Positions 1 to 13,307 of a stretch of 64,000 bases of DNA are shown in pieces. The stretch is taken from the NCBI GenBank assembly GCA_037957365.1, contig JARHVA010008351.1, positions 265,001-329,000 on the forward strand. The letters are read 5' to 3'. Source of the DNA: Torreya grandis (Eukaryota > Streptophyta > Pinopsida > Cupressales > Taxaceae). Every line of letters starts with the position of its first letter. Positions within the stretch are counted from its first letter, which is position 1. The position numbers and the translations under genes are program-made. Below the pieces are notes generated by a model that searched no databases, was not told the origin of the DNA, and worked only from the letters and a program-made list of their open reading frames with translations.

Positions 1-2585
1 TGGTCTTACCAATAGAATATTATAGTTGAGATCATTGGACATGACATGACATACAATAGATATTGTTCAGAGAAAGGGGAGGAAAATTTCAGATTTGGAA
101 GCAATGGGAAAATTTGTGCATAATATCAATAAGGATGTCAATGAAGCCATGAGTAGATGGAATGAATTTGAGAAGAATGTCTAAAAATTTATTTCTTAAG
201 TCTTACAAGTGTAACAAGACAAAAATAAATAATTAGTTGTCTGAGTATAAACAACAAGGTAGTGAGGGGAAATGTTGACACATGATTACATGAATAAAGC
301 AAACTCTAGAATGGATAAGTATGAGGATGTATGTGTGTGACACATTGACTCATTATAGACATCTTCCAATACATTGAAGAATTAACATTTGTAAGAGGAA
401 TGATGATTTGCAGGTTAGAATAAGATCATATGATGCACAATGTATGAGTTAGAACAAACATACATTGGGTGGAAATAAACAAAATTTGAAAGAATAAAAA
501 AACAAATCAAGGAAATATAGATATGATAGATGGAAAACATGAATATAACAATCATATAAATGTTCAGGGATCGATTTGAATGGATAAAGCATATGTTGAG
601 GAATATTCACAAGTGGAGGATAGGTGGATTTATAATTCACATAAATAGATAGGTGGAACTAATTTATCACTATCCTAAAGCGGTCGAGGGGTTCTTGGAA
701 ACCTATAAATAGACCCCCCACACTCTCATTTGATACATCTGGCAAAGTGGGATTGTTTGTAGATAAAGCGATTTGAGGAGCATTTGGCGAGGAAGCTTAG
801 GGTTTGAGAATAGATTTAGCCTTAAAAGGTAATATTGATAATAATTTTATCCTTAAAATGTAATTGTACATGTTTAATATGTTTTTTAACATGAATTTTT
901 AAGATCAATATATTAATATATTTTTTGTACATGATGATGTATATTGTATGTTGATGACTAATATTGTTCATCTATGCATTCATGTGTAGTGAGTTAATTT
1001 CTTTGTATGAATGTTGGGGTTTTTATGAGTTATTTTTATGTATGTGATATCTCTATATCTTCTTTTATATCAATGGAGTTCTCAGTGTTCTCATGTTGCA
1101 CCTCAAGTGAGTGCCTAATTCTCTTAGCTTATGTGATAAGACAACACTATAAATACTTTGTATTTGTTGTGTGTGGTAGGTTGAGGAGAAGTATCAGTAC
1201 AAATCACAACAGTGTAATATATGATAGGTAAGATGAAAGGAAGGCATGGGCAAACCATAGGCAATGGATGTGGTCACATATAGTCGCATAATACTCCTTT
1301 GTCCCAATTCTATTTCTGTCACTTATTCCTGCACATTCAAGGTACTCATCAAAATGTCTAAGAGAAAGATGTGAAATATAAATGGAATAACCACATAAAA
1401 CCAACACATATTGTAAACATCACATAAATTCCAAAATAACATCATCATTAGACAATTTCCAAATATAACATAATCAACCATGATGTTAACACATTTGCAC
1501 CTGCCCCCAAGGTACATATAAAATCGATTGTTACATCCATGTCCAAGTACAATTATCTATATAAATCAATCATAAGTGCAAGATATACCACATAATAAGT
1601 GCCACATCAAAATTACTCACATATATATAGAAAACCATGCTAATGTCGAACTAAGCGGGCAAAATATTCTATGATTGAATGATACAATGGTGCATCACAT
1701 AATCATGATGTAAAAAAACACATATTCAAACTCTACATCACATTAATGATCAAAAAGGGTATCAATGAAATATGAGTAACAATAAAGTATATAGACATCC
1801 CTTGCCAAAACATAACATTGGATATAATAACTATGTAGATAGAACAATTGCAAGGTACATTAAAAAATGGTAGATTTACGCCTCACATTTCCCCCCTTTT
1901 TTACCCAATTGCTAATTGTATGCTCTAATACACTCCTAAATAATTTTCCAAAAAGAGGGTTAATTATAATAGTATGGTAATTTAATGTTATTGATATCTT
2001 CATTTTATAAGGAAGAATAATGATACTGGTTGTCTACTCCATCGAGAAGCTTCTTTAAACAAGGGTCACATAGTGGCTAGTTCCTACTTTTGTATTAAAA
2101 ATTGTTTATGGTTGAATTTACTTATAAATTTTTAAATATAAGCATAGCACAACAATGTCTGATACATAGAGATTAATTATGATTAGTTAAAGCCAAAATA
2201 TTATTTGTTGGGGTGAAAGCTATACTGACTAACCAAATATTTTTAAACTATTGTAGTTTGTCAACTTGTTAAAAACTAAATTCAAATGTAACCTTCATCT
2301 AGTTTAAAACTAAAAAAATGGGGAAATGTTTATTTGAAATAAGGTAGATGAAATTATACGTGTATTAGACTAAACGTGACAATAATAACTATATTTGAAA
2401 GTGATTGAAACAATCATTGAAACACAAAGAAGCTAAATTCAAAAATATTGGACAATTATTAAGTGATGAGTATTAAATAAATTTTATAATTTTATATGCC
2501 TTTGTATTGAATTTTTTTTGTGGTTAAATATTTATTGATAATTATTTGTATTTATATTAAAATTTGTTTTGATAATGAGAAAAAT
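1..2585. other. AT-rich intergenic DNA, nothing recognised
   Basis: No open frame longer than about 75 codons looks coding, and no domain motif, LTR terminus or tRNA-like sequence was recognised on either strand. The short frames near 449-640 and 1007-1517 have low-complexity composition typical of AT-rich DNA. Confidence 0.6.
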
Positions 2586-4120
2586 GTATAATAACTTATA
2601 AACATTAATTAAACTTATGAAATAATTAAAATATATAAATATCAATGTTTTAAGAGTAATATAATAAAATTGAAAAATCAGATTTGAAAAAGTGTATGTA
2701 GCAATTAAACAAACTTAACACAAATTATTATCAAAGAAACACTATAAATTTATTAAAAATAAAATATAAATAAGAATTTTGAATTATCTAAACAATCATA
2801 ACTTAAATACGTCAAAGCACATGGTATATGCTCAAAATTATAAAACAATCGGTAAAAATTATCATCCAAGTCTAATAAGAGTTGTCATCCAAGGAATTAA
2901 AATTATAAACCATGCTTGAATTAAATATTACATCAATTGCCTAAAGAGGGATAAATATTTGGTTCCATAAACTTATAATCATGACATAGGAAAAAATTAC
3001 AAATGAAAAATGGCATATTGACGAGTGATGACATTCATTATAAATAGTCTAGCATTGAAATTTTAATATGCTCTTTTAGTGTTGTCTCCAAAATCAATAT
3101 TAAAAAATTATAACAATATGAAAATGTCACTAACATTATGATATTTGATATTCATCTATGGTAACGAAAATTTTTTATATGTACAAATACATTTAGTTTC
3201 TCAATACATAGCATTCAAATAAATTTATTTTAAGGAGGTATTCGTGGATATTCATTCTTACATTTTTATACCCTATAAAATTAAATTGCAAAATGTCGAC
3301 GACATGTTGACCCATAATTTGTTCTAAAGAAAAACCTTTTATGTCTCACAATCAATGCTTTAACAATAAATTAGAAGGCACAAACCAGAGAATTCTGTTA
3401 AAAATTTGAAGGTGGTTATCCATTCCTAATAGATACAAAACTAAACTGAAAGCAGTCCATTAGTTGATCTACAATTTAATCAAAGTCATTGTTTCTGCAA
3501 TATTTAAAACTTTAAACCAAGGGATTGTGTGTAAATTTTAAAAGAGTATATCTATTTTTAATATTTAAAAGTCTAAATTGAAATAAGTCTATGAACTGAT
3601 TGCAATTTCATCGGTGACATCTTTGCATACAAAAACTTTCACAACAATATAGGGTAAGAAATGAAAATGTATGTTAACTATATTATGATGTGACGTCAAA
3701 ACAACTACACACTTGTGGGTAGCTTCTTTGTGAACAAAAACTCACAACAACAAAGCCTAACAAATGCAAATGTACATTGTACATTTAAACACTATAAAAT
3801 ATGGCACATAGATGAAGCATTTAGAAGCACCCTACAAAATGAAAAAGTAAATATGAACTATAAAAGAATTAGAAACTTGCTACACTCTTGATACAAACAT
3901 ATTCTTTACACTCTTAATAAAATGTAGATTAATAAATTTTCAGAACAAAGAATCTGCATAGATGGGACAACCTTTCATTCTCTAAAATGATGGATAATGC
4001 TTCCAATTTTTTGATCTAAATATAATAGTATGCACACCACATAAGTGACTATAAAAATCAAAATACAAACAAATTGATGCAACCTATGTTTTCAAAAATC
4101 GTTGTGCATTATAAAAATGA
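2586..4120 (+). repeat. Tandem duplication, unit A (about 1.55 kb)
   Basis: This block and the next (4121-5690) align collinearly in direct orientation at an offset of about 1540-1580 bases. Shared anchors are 'tcaatgttttaagagta' (2643) against 'ttaatgttttaagagta' (4184), 'agaaggcacaaac' (3374, 4944), 'attcctaatag' (3422, 4993) and 'gcatttagaagcaccctac' (3818, 5398). The copies have many substitutions and small indels, so the duplication is old. No coding content was recognised. Confidence 0.8.
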
Positions 4121-5690
4121 TTGTGCAACCTATAAAATAAAAACATTAGTTAAATTCATGAAGTAATTAAGACATGCATATTAATGTTTTAAGAGTAGTG
4201 TAATAAGATTGAGAAGATTTTAAAAAAAGCATATAGCAATTAAACAGACTTAACACATGAATTAGAATCAAAGAACCACTACAAATTTATTAAAAATATA
4301 AATCACATTTTTAAGTTTTCCAAACAATCATAACTTGAATAATTTAAAGCGCATGGTATATGCTCTTGCTTGGCCGAAACATTTTCACATGAAAATAATC
4401 AAAATTATAAAATAACCTATAGAAACTAGCATCTAAGCTTGTAAAAGTTATCGTCCACAGAATTAAAATTATAAACCATGCTTGAATTCAATATTACATT
4501 AATAGCCTAGAAATAAGGAGGGATAAATATTTAGTTCTAAGAACTTAAAATCATGACAAAGAAAAAAAAGACAAATAAAAAAGTTACAGATTTTTTTTGG
4601 TATGATACCAATCAATATAAACAATCTAGCATTAAAGTTTTAATATACTCTTTTAACGTTGTCTCTAAAATCAAGATTAAAAAATTATAACATGATGAAA
4701 ATGTCTCTAAAATCATGATATTTGATATTCATTTTGGTAACAAAATTCATTCTTATGTAAAAATACATTTAGTTGCTCAATACATAACATTGAAAGTTTC
4801 TCAATACATAACATTCAAATAAATTCATTTGAAGGAAGAACTTGTGGATATCTGTTCTTATACCTTGTAAAATTAAACTACAAAATCTCTATGACATGCC
4901 GGCTCGGTATCATTCCCAATTTATTAGAACGACTTAATAAATTAGAAGGCACAAACGTGGACATTTTGTTGAAAAACTAAAAGTGTGTATTCATTCCTAA
5001 TAGCCACAAAACTAAACTAAACCAGTGCTTGAGCTGATTTGCAATTTGATCTAACTCACTATTTCTCAAATTATAACAAACATTTATAAATTCATTTTAA
5101 CCAATGGATTGAGTGTAAATTTTAAAAGAGTGCATTTAATTTTAATACTTAAAAATTTAAACTGAAATAAGTCCATGAACTGATATGTAATTTCATTGGT
5201 GAACTTTTTGCATATAAAAAATTACACAAGAGAGGATAAGAAATGCAAATGTATGTTAGCCATGTTATGACGCGATGTCGAAGCAACTGCACACTTGTGG
5301 CTAGCTTCTTCGTGAACAAAAACTCAACAACAAAACCTAACAAATGTAAATGTCTATTTTATATTAAAAATCTGTAAAATATGACACATATATGAGGCAT
5401 TTAGAAGCACCCTACAAAATGAAAAAATAGAGATGAATTCTAAGAGAACTAGAAATCTGCTACACTCTTGATACAAACAAATTCTTTAATTTGATAAAAA
5501 ATAGATTAACAAACAATCAAATTGGGAAATTTGTATAGATGGGACAACCTTGTATTTTTTAGCATCATCAAAGCTTTTTCGATCTGAATATAATAGTACA
5601 CACACCAATACAAACAAATTGATGTAATCTATATTTTCCAAAATACAAATTGATGTTATAAAAATGATCACGTGATCTATAATTTGTTGA
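4121..5690 (+). repeat. Tandem duplication, unit B (about 1.57 kb)
   Basis: Second copy of the preceding unit. It carries 'ggtatcattcccaattta' near 4906, which is absent from unit A but matches the body of the SINE-like sequence at about 8253. This suggests a fragment gained in this copy or lost from unit A. The edges are approximate because similarity fades in AT-rich sequence. Positions 5691-6039 hold nothing recognisable. Confidence 0.78.
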
Positions 5691-6039
5691 AATTCCATTT
5701 TAAGGCTCAAGCAGTGGTTGTTTTTCATCAACTATTTTAAATTTATTAGTTTTAAAACAAGTGGAAATTACATTTAGTTTGACTTGAGATGTAACCATGA
5801 AGTGATAATCTTTGGTAAAGATTTTTTGAAAACCCAAAAATATAATATATTTGAAAACATGAGCTATAGCTATTCAACTAGCAACATATAAAATAAATTA
5901 TCATATGATGAACCATTGATTATGTCCACCCTATTGCAATACAACAATTATTAAGACACTTATATATTATTTTGTTATCCCACTTAACTAAAATAAGGGA
6001 AAGAGAATAATAATCAACACAATAATGAAAATAAAAATT

Positions 6040-6500
6040 AATTAACTACATGAGTTCAACCCTGATAATGGCAACAAAAACTATATAGTTCTCCTATAGA
6101 ACAATGACAATGAAAAAACATACTCGTACACCAAAAGTGAGAATAATTGTGAACTTTGCACCATATCAAATCTTCTAGCCATATGCACAAAAGCTCGTTA
6201 AGCCAATCAAACAAAATTCAGAGTAAGATAGCACAACAATGCATGAAACACTGAAAAAAGAGGAAAAAATAATTAACTACATGAGTTCAACCCTGATAAT
6301 GGCAACAAAAACTATATAGTTCTCCTGTAGAACAATGACAATGAAAAAACATACTCATACACCAAAAGTGAGAATAATTGTGAACTTTGCACTATATCAA
6401 ATCTTCTAGCCATATGCACAAAGCTCGTTAAGCCAATCAAACAAAATTCAGAGTAAGATAGCACAACAATGCATGAAACACTGAAAAAAGAGGAAAAAAT
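6040..6500 (+). repeat. Recent 231 bp tandem duplication
   Basis: Unit 1 (6040-6270) and unit 2 (6271-6500) are head-to-tail and nearly identical. By eye they differ at four places: ctatag/ctgtag, ctcgta/ctcata, gcacca/gcacta, and one A lost in the 'caaaagctc' run. Both units end in 'gaggaaaaaat'. This duplication is clearly younger than the neighbouring 1.5 kb one. Overlapping frames on both strands near 6448-6798 show no recognisable product. Confidence 0.95.
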
Positions 6501-7626
6501 CTGTTGTGACAAAATACCACTCCTTACCTATACACTTCTGTGTGTATTGTTGTCTCACATTCACACTTCCATTAGTAAAATAAAAAGCACAAAATCGAAA
6601 AGCAACGACATCAAATATTATTGGAGAGAAATAGTTGGAAAGGAAAAATTCTGTGAGATCAATGCATACCTTACGCTGCAATGCACAATGCAACATTATC
6701 ACCCTGCCCCTGATTTCAAAAAAACAATAAATAACAAATATTTCCTTATGCTTATATTTATTTCCCACATAACCAAGCAATTACTACTTGTGCTATAACA
6801 GATAAACAAGACAAAATAAAATAATAAGAAAATTCCTTACATTTAATATTGCATCATAATGTACCAACAATCAACTTCTTTAAAGAACATTTACTATGAA
6901 AAACACTAACAATGTAATAAAAAATTTAGACAATTTTTTTTCATTATTTTAATGAATAATAATATTATATTTATTACTTTAAAAATAATTTTTTAATAAT
7001 TAAATTAATATTCCTATTATTTTTGATATACATTATTAAAACTTGCAAACTCCATTTTAATATCCTTCTAGCATCCCATCCCATCCATATCTGGCTTTAA
7101 CCCCTATTAACCCTTTTATACCTTATTCAGTATCCCCTCTAAAGCTTTAAAGTTCAGTGATCAGATTACTCTTACTACCCAGATAAGATAGCTTTCAAAC
7201 CTTAACTTATTTATAAAATAACGAAAAAATAAATATTTAAAAACATTAGGCGTGACTCCCCAAATTGGCAATTTCGGATAAAAATGCTCTGGGGGTAACT
7301 GCTGCTGAAAGTAACACCAAATAAGTACCTGAAATTGCTTCAGTGCGCCGCTTCTAAGTGACACAATCCCGGATTTCCGAACTTCTCAGAAAATATAAGG
7401 ATTAAAACTACCTGAAAAACACTAAGCATGAAGCAGCAATTAATCTGAATGTAGAAAGGAGCATGGGATGTTACTTGGTGGTTGGAGAAAACATGTTAAA
7501 ATCCTCTCCCACTCCGACACTTTACAGCAGTTGCAAAACAAATCTTATAATCCACCCTTCTACTAAATAATATAAGCATTGAGAATAAACACATGATCAG
7601 TGCAGAAACCAAGAATCCATGTAAAG
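6501..7626. other. Unassigned sequence upstream of the candidate exon
   Basis: Sequence is AT-rich up to about 7050, then more balanced. Positions 7100-7600 could be promoter and 5' UTR of the candidate exon at 7627, but no TATA box or start site can be assigned with confidence. No repeat boundary was recognised. Confidence 0.4.
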
Positions 7627-7820
7627 ATGGCAAGTAACTGCGTGGACGTGGCACAGGCAGTGGTGAGTGCACTGGACAGAAGCATGAACACTGCGTGGCG
7701 CGACGAAGAAGAAGAATGGCACAGCCAAGATCAACAATGGCGCCAGCAAGATCTCCAATGGATGGATTACCAGAGGCTCCAATGGCAGGAGAAGTGTCAC
7801 TTTAGGGACTTAAAATACAG
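7627..7820 (+). CDS. Candidate first exon of an unrecognised host gene (Trp/Gln/Glu-rich coiled coil)
   Basis: The frame reads from ATG 7627 (MASNCVDVAQ...) for 64 codons plus two bases to a splice-donor-like acag|gtactt at 7820/7821. An in-frame ATG nine codons upstream (7600) is also possible, but the MASN start begins the balanced coding-like sequence. The peptide starts with a short helix-like segment (VAQAVVSALDRSMNTAW). It continues with a charged run in which Trp recurs every 6-8 residues between Glu, Gln and Asp (EEEEWHSQDQQW, LQWQEK), suggesting a coiled coil. GC content is well above the flanks. I do not recognise the family. Sequence past the donor is SINE-like and the frame ends soon after, so the rest would be in downstream exons. 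It could also be an exon relic. Confidence 0.45.
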
Positions 7821-7844
7821 GTACTTTGTTTCAATTTCCTATTA

Positions 7845-7912
7845 CGATTCGAACCTAGGACCTGCCCATTAACATGCCAGGGGTGCTCTATCACTCTATC
7901 GACCCTTTGTTG
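7845..7912 (-). repeat. tRNA-derived (SINE-like) fragment
   Basis: The minus strand reads as a tRNA-like head. An A-box-like 'gatagagtgatagagc' is followed by a B box 'ggttcgaatc' about 40 bases later. No acceptor stem closes around it, so it is better read as a SINE head than a functional tRNA gene. It sits just inside the presumed intron of the candidate exon. Confidence 0.5.
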
Positions 7913-8139
7913 GCCAGTGTGGATTATTCTTCCAACATTGTACGCATTGCACTAAATTTGGTCCCTTTCAAAATTTGGGATAAACTATCCTCCTAGCAAA
8001 GGTGGCAGTTCTCTTCTGATCTATTGCGGCCGCCTCAGCTGGTAAATTGAACTACATATTGAAGACTGCTATTAAACTGTAAATCTTTGCTCATATTTAT
8101 AATTTGGTTATAATATTTGTGTTTATAGATTTTTAATTG

Positions 8140-8347
8140 GTGAATTACGCTTGTAGGGCAATCTTAGTGTCAGATGAGATGAGTGAGGCTATCTCTTCTG
8201 ACCTGCAGCGTAACCTTAGTCTTAGATGCCAGTACCTACTCAAAGCTGGATGCGGTATCATTCCCAATTTAAACAATAAGTCCTCTGAGAATTTGAACCC
8301 GGGACTCTGCTACAAAAGCCCCGATGATTTACCACTTGCGCCCATCC
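8140..8347 (-). repeat. tRNA-derived SINE-like element
   Basis: On the minus strand an A-box-like 'gggcgcaagtggtaaatc' starts near 8343. A B box 'cccgggttcaaat' follows at about 8302-8290. The tRNA-unrelated body runs to about 8140. Part of the body ('ggtatcattcccaattta' on the plus strand) recurs near 4906, so the sequence is repeated. No clear target-site duplication or terminal tail was found. Confidence 0.5.
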
Positions 8348-8424
8348 AATTTGACATGCTTATAGTTATTAACATCTCAGCCATGTTCTTAAAACAAAAG
8401 ATACGATAAGTTCAATAATAAAGT

Positions 8425-9556
8425 TGTAATGCCCCCAAATTGGGACATATGACCCAAACAAGGGTTTTACATAAAATCTAATAAATCTTCAATTTATTTC
8501 TGAATTTCTGAAATTAAAATCAGCAAACCTTAGGTACATAAACTGTTCCAACAATATTGCTTTATTTCCACTCCAAATATGCAAAGAAACTATTAAAAAA
8601 ATCCTGAATAAGTGGCCGCAATAAATACCTTGTTTTGCTGTAATAGACGATGGTCATTGACTGATTCTGTCCTTCCACAATTTTGATTTTTATCATAAAA
8701 CGCAGCAGCTGTTCCTTTGTTCAAATCACCACAAACCCTTGTAAAATCATTCACAAATTGTAGATGCAATTCACATAAAATCACGACAAGCATATCAACC
8801 ATAAGTCATCAAAGATTAGGGCCTCCAATGTGATCAAACCCTAGTCAAGCAAATCGCCCATATGCAGAATATTCCAGCCTTAAATAAATCGGGAAATTGG
8901 ACTTGTTCACCCCTCAAATCAACATCACAATTGATGAAATTATTATCAGAAAATTCACAAATAATTATAGTAATATTTGCCCAATTGTTTAGGGCCTAAA
9001 CGCACCCTAAACCCCTACAAATTTTCTTTAAAGAAATTCATCCCACCTGAAAAAAATATTATAAATAATCTCTTCTAGGGCATTGAATGACCCTAAAAAC
9101 CCTGCAAACCACTCCAACACAATTCGCCCAGCTAGAATAAAATACTAAAAATATCCCCAAACCCTAGAATAATGTTTCCAAGCAAATTAGCCATCAAAGG
9201 GAAGATATTCAATCAACCAACAAATTTGCCACCCTAGGAATGGCTCCAAACCACGTAAACAACCTCCAAAATCAAGTCGCTCCCCTAGGGAAAATTATGC
9301 AAATAATTTTCTGAATTAATTCCCTTATTTTCAGTCCTCAATAATTTATTATTTGTTTTAATCAGCTGAAACTTCAAAAATTCATATCCTCCGAAATATT
9401 GAGAATTTCAATGCAAGTGGATTGTGTTCATAACATTGGTAACAACCCCTTTAGTTGGTCGCCAGAAAACGTGCATTTTTTTTCGCAATGTGCTATCTGG
9501 CCAAATTGACAAAGTCTGGGCATTGACTTGCCATGTCGATGCCCCAGGTCATTACA
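8425..9556. mobile_element. Solo LTR (about 1.13 kb)
   Basis: The block starts TGTAATGCCCCC and ends GGTCATTACA, so both ends form TG...CA with an extended inverted terminus. It is flanked by aaagt (8420-8424) and aaact (9557-9561), a target-site duplication with one mismatch. There is no PBS, polypurine tract or coding sequence beside it, so it reads as a solo LTR. Minus orientation is slightly favoured because an AATAAA-like signal lies near that end. The 69-codon frame at 8593-8802 is not a recognisable gene. Confidence 0.65.
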
Positions 9557-12500
9557 AAACTAAAAAAGAAAGGAAAATGATTATAAAGCAATAATTGTTA
9601 CTAACAGGTTCATTCACAGAGCATGTCTACTCTTTAAAGTAAATCATCCAGTACAATTCAGAGTACATCTTACAGTACAAGGATTAAGCAACATCGTTAA
9701 GACATATGAACATCAATATACATTGAACTGAATCCGTAGTCATCCACATATGAAACTAAGTACATGTAATCCATCAATAGAAGTACATGTGGGGAACGAG
9801 CCTGCCCCACTGGCTGAAGTACAACATCTGCTCCTACCATGCAGCATTACAGCATCTTGCTGATTCAATATGAATACTTCACAATTACAATAAGCTGCAG
9901 ATCTAATATACAAACTCAACGTGACTATCAAGTACCAAGCTACTAAGGAGCCATCTTGCCTCAGCAACTGAAATCAGGAGAGTGAAAGCATCATCGAGGC
10001 GATTTGCCGCCAACCACAAAGCCATAACAAATTTTATACACACCTCCATAACTGGGAGTGGCCCTACCCTTCAACGAGGGTGGCAGATAGAACGAGCCAA
10101 CTGGCAAGAGCATCAGAGAACCATGTGCAAATAATGTACAAGTCACTAACACAAGCTGTCAAGTCAAGTTGAACTAGAGGAATCTCACTATCTATTGACT
10201 ATAGCTGACATGTAAGTAGACAGAACCGTACAATGAATGGACAATTGTTTACTACAATCACTGCTTTGACCAAAGACTTGAGCTGGATGACAACCTTGCA
10301 CCAGTCTGTACCATTACTACAAGGGTTTGGGAGACACTGACTAACTACAGTGAAGCCCTATCTATTGTTCATTTGGCACAACTATATCAGTCCTATCACA
10401 TCCACTTCCATACATCCTACTAAGTAGGTTTTGCAGAAGTAATACGAGAATGCCGAGGAAGGCAATGGGAACTGGGTTCCTGTTGTCTTCACCGGCATAC
10501 TCGTGGCATTTCCTCTAGGTGTAATATTTTATCTATACTTCTGCCCCTAGGAAAAGAACTGAAAACAATATCACATAACACATTCCAAGAAATGTTATAC
10601 AGTTTGAAAATAATAAAAAAAAAATATGCACAGTTCCCACAACACAAGTAGTCTGCTGTTATAGGTCATTTTTTTATTGACCTTCTATTAATCCATCAAT
10701 GAACATGGAAGTACATTATACAAGAGTCGTGTTCATAGTTTATCAGTCTCCCGAGGAGGGCCTGCTGTTTTCAGCTGATAATATCAATGGGTCATAAATC
10801 CACATATAAGCCATATTCACGATCCCTGTACTAGATTGCAGGCTCAAGCCAGTATATAAGTGTCAGAGGGAAAAGGTTTTAGTCTAAAAACTGCAGCCTT
10901 CCGTCTTGCAACAGTGCTGAATATGTTCAAATTAAGCATAATTTTCATCTAACCTTCTGAATACATCTATTCATAAGACTTTTTAAGGGCCTGGGGTAGT
11001 ATGTCCTATGGAGGTTTTAATAGTCTGAGGATACTGGAGGAGGCAGTGGGAGCAAGTTTCCACAGGCTCCTCAACTACCTACAGAATCTCCTTCTAGGTG
11101 CATTTATATAAGCTTGGACACTCCACACATTATGCATTAGCATATTAAGTTCATAACAGAAGTGCACAGCCATATACTTTGTAATAGAGTATGTTGGAAT
11201 ACTATTACACCCAATATCATAGCACCACAAGGGCTCAGTCCTGAAATACACAGCCAATCAAACAAGCCCAAAAATCAATTAGCATTACATTTAAGCCATC
11301 AATGACAGGGTACTGCATATCCATATACACCCACACGAGACAAGGAGACAGGCCATATCAACATAGTTCTGATCTGAACAACCTGAAGTGACCTACATGT
11401 CTGGTGTACATGCTACCAAAGAAAGTTACAATATCATCCTCAAATCAGGTGTAACTAGGTACATAAAAAGTCACGTGTCCAACATAGATTTGCTTGGGAG
11501 ACAAGGTGTGATACTACGCAGTGCCACTGTCAAAGTCCAGTCCAAGTAAGTTTGGACTTCAGCTGGAAAACAACTTACAATCAGCACATTCCAAAACCCT
11601 TTCGAAACAAGGCCTCTTCTTAGTGTCTAAAACTCTCATGGCTTAAGAGTAAGGCCCATTATCCAAAATATGCAGCAGCCAAGAAACAAAAGGGTCTAGT
11701 AAAGCATATTCCAACATCCGGTGAGAGTATTTGACCCACTTAACCCCCTGCAGGGCAGGTATGAGAAGCTAAGTTCCTACCTCTGGTGCATAAGTTGTCA
11801 TACCTCTTCAGCAGGAGGTTATTTCATACTTGGCACCAAAAGACAAAACAACAAGCAGCCCGTGAACACAAATATCAACATACCATTCAGGTCTGAAGTC
11901 TGTCTTAGACTGCACAGGCTTGGATGTCTGTGTGCTATCCAACAATTTCAACCGAATTCAAGTTTGTCTCCTAGTTCATAGCTGAACAGTGCAGCTAAAG
12001 GCAAGCCAAAGGGTTGACCCACAATGAGGTCTAGTTCAGGTCTGAAAACCAAGCAGGCAGTCCACAGCATCCTTATGACGAGTTCAGCACAATAACACAT
12101 TTAATCACAATATACATTCATGGTTCCAGTTTACAAAAGCATCCAACACAATAAACCGAGTATGCACATAAAGCACCTACAGGCATCCAATATATCTGGG
12201 TCTGGAAGGGGAGATAAAGCAGCCATTTGTCTAGGGTTTCTCCCACAAGTCAAGCGATAAAAAGAATAGAAGATCTGAGTTGTGCTGAGGGTTTCACTCA
12301 CCGTTCTGAGACAAAATACCGCCTACAGGTGGATCTCTAAGTTTCAACCTGGGTTGAGGTTTCCCATGATTGTTTCAAGGATTCACTCAATTCAATCATC
12401 TATTCTTTGCATTAACAGCCTAGAAATAAAGTTCATACTCTTCTAGGCATTCAACATACCCTAATCTGGAGGGTTTTGAAACAACAATAAAACAAGCAAC

Positions 12501-13307
12501 CCGTCATCTCTTTCAAAAACAATAGGATAAGAGGGTTTAGAAGTAAAAAGATCCATGCCTATTAAGTGCAAATAGGAAGGAGCATGAAGGATCTGTGCTG
12601 AGGACTATGGTTTCCTCCTCGAGCTCCAACTTCAAGCTCTCTGCTTTCTCCATAGGAATACTCTCCTTGAACTTCAATCCATTTCAGGATGACTTCTCCC
12701 TTCTGAGTAACTGGTAACCCTTTTCCATTTTCTCCTCCATGTTATATTCTTGCACTATATTCTCTTTCCAAAACTCCATGACAGTCATGACTTACAGGTC
12801 TGCATCTTTCTATAATCCTCCCTTCTTTTAGAAAGGGATCCCCCAAATTAAGGGTTCAGGGTTTGTGCCACAGTTCATCAGATATGCCTCAACCTTTATG
12901 GATCCGAGCTAGTTTTCTTTATTTTTTCACTATTCGAAGCCACAGTTTTTAGGGTTGTTCTTGTGCTTTTAAATAAGCTAACAAAAATACGCATGGAATA
13001 TGCTATCTCAGCTAGCTTTGAGTTTGAGACAAAATCCTTTCCCATCAGGGTTTTCTAAAATTCCCAATAATATGTGTGCTATCTATGATGGCCTTAGAAG
13101 TTTATAAGATATGGTTCGAAATACACTTAGCTGCCAAAATAATATAAGCTTATCCCAGCTAGCTAGGAACTTAACAAGGTTAATAGTCCAACTACGGTCA
13201 TTTTTGCTTTAATGCAATAATATTATCACTCAAGCTTATGATTAAGCTTTATGTTGGCCACTAGTTTACATAGCATAGCTTAGCCCTGCCATCTAATCCC
13301 AAGGTAT
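9557..13307. other. Unassigned sequence, possibly old LTR or host non-coding DNA
   Basis: Base composition is more balanced than the flanks (1-7000 and 49000-64000), but no domain, LTR pair or long open frame was recognised. Positions 12200-12900 contain pyrimidine-rich stretches such as 'ctctctgctttctcc' that resemble leader regions of minus-strand LTRs. Because the solo LTR at 13308 may interrupt the LTR-like piece at 15948-16585, the part nearest 13307 may belong to that older element. Confidence 0.4.
10446..10550 (+). CDS. Possible terminal exon or exon relic with a membrane segment
   Basis: The frame from 10446 to the stop at 10548-10550 reads ENAEEGNGNW followed by the hydrophobic stretch VPVVFTGILVAFPLGVIFYL. 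That is a polar lead and a predicted transmembrane helix close to the C-terminus. An acceptor-like 'gttttgcag' lies at about 10428-10436, but a TAA codon sits in frame between the two, so a direct join is blocked. It could be a pseudo-exon or chance. It lies on the same strand as the candidate exon at 7627. Confidence 0.15.
   Translation, partial: ENAEEGNGNWVPVVFTGILVAFPLGVIFYLYFCP

Noticed and set aside
6448..6798. Pair of about 110-codon frames on opposite strands
   Set aside because: Overlapping frames in AT-rich DNA next to a tandem duplication, with no recognisable domain. Coding on both strands is implausible.
7845..8347. Functional tRNA genes
   Set aside because: A and B boxes are present, but acceptor stems do not pair and the surrounding sequence recurs as a repeat, so SINE fragments are likelier.
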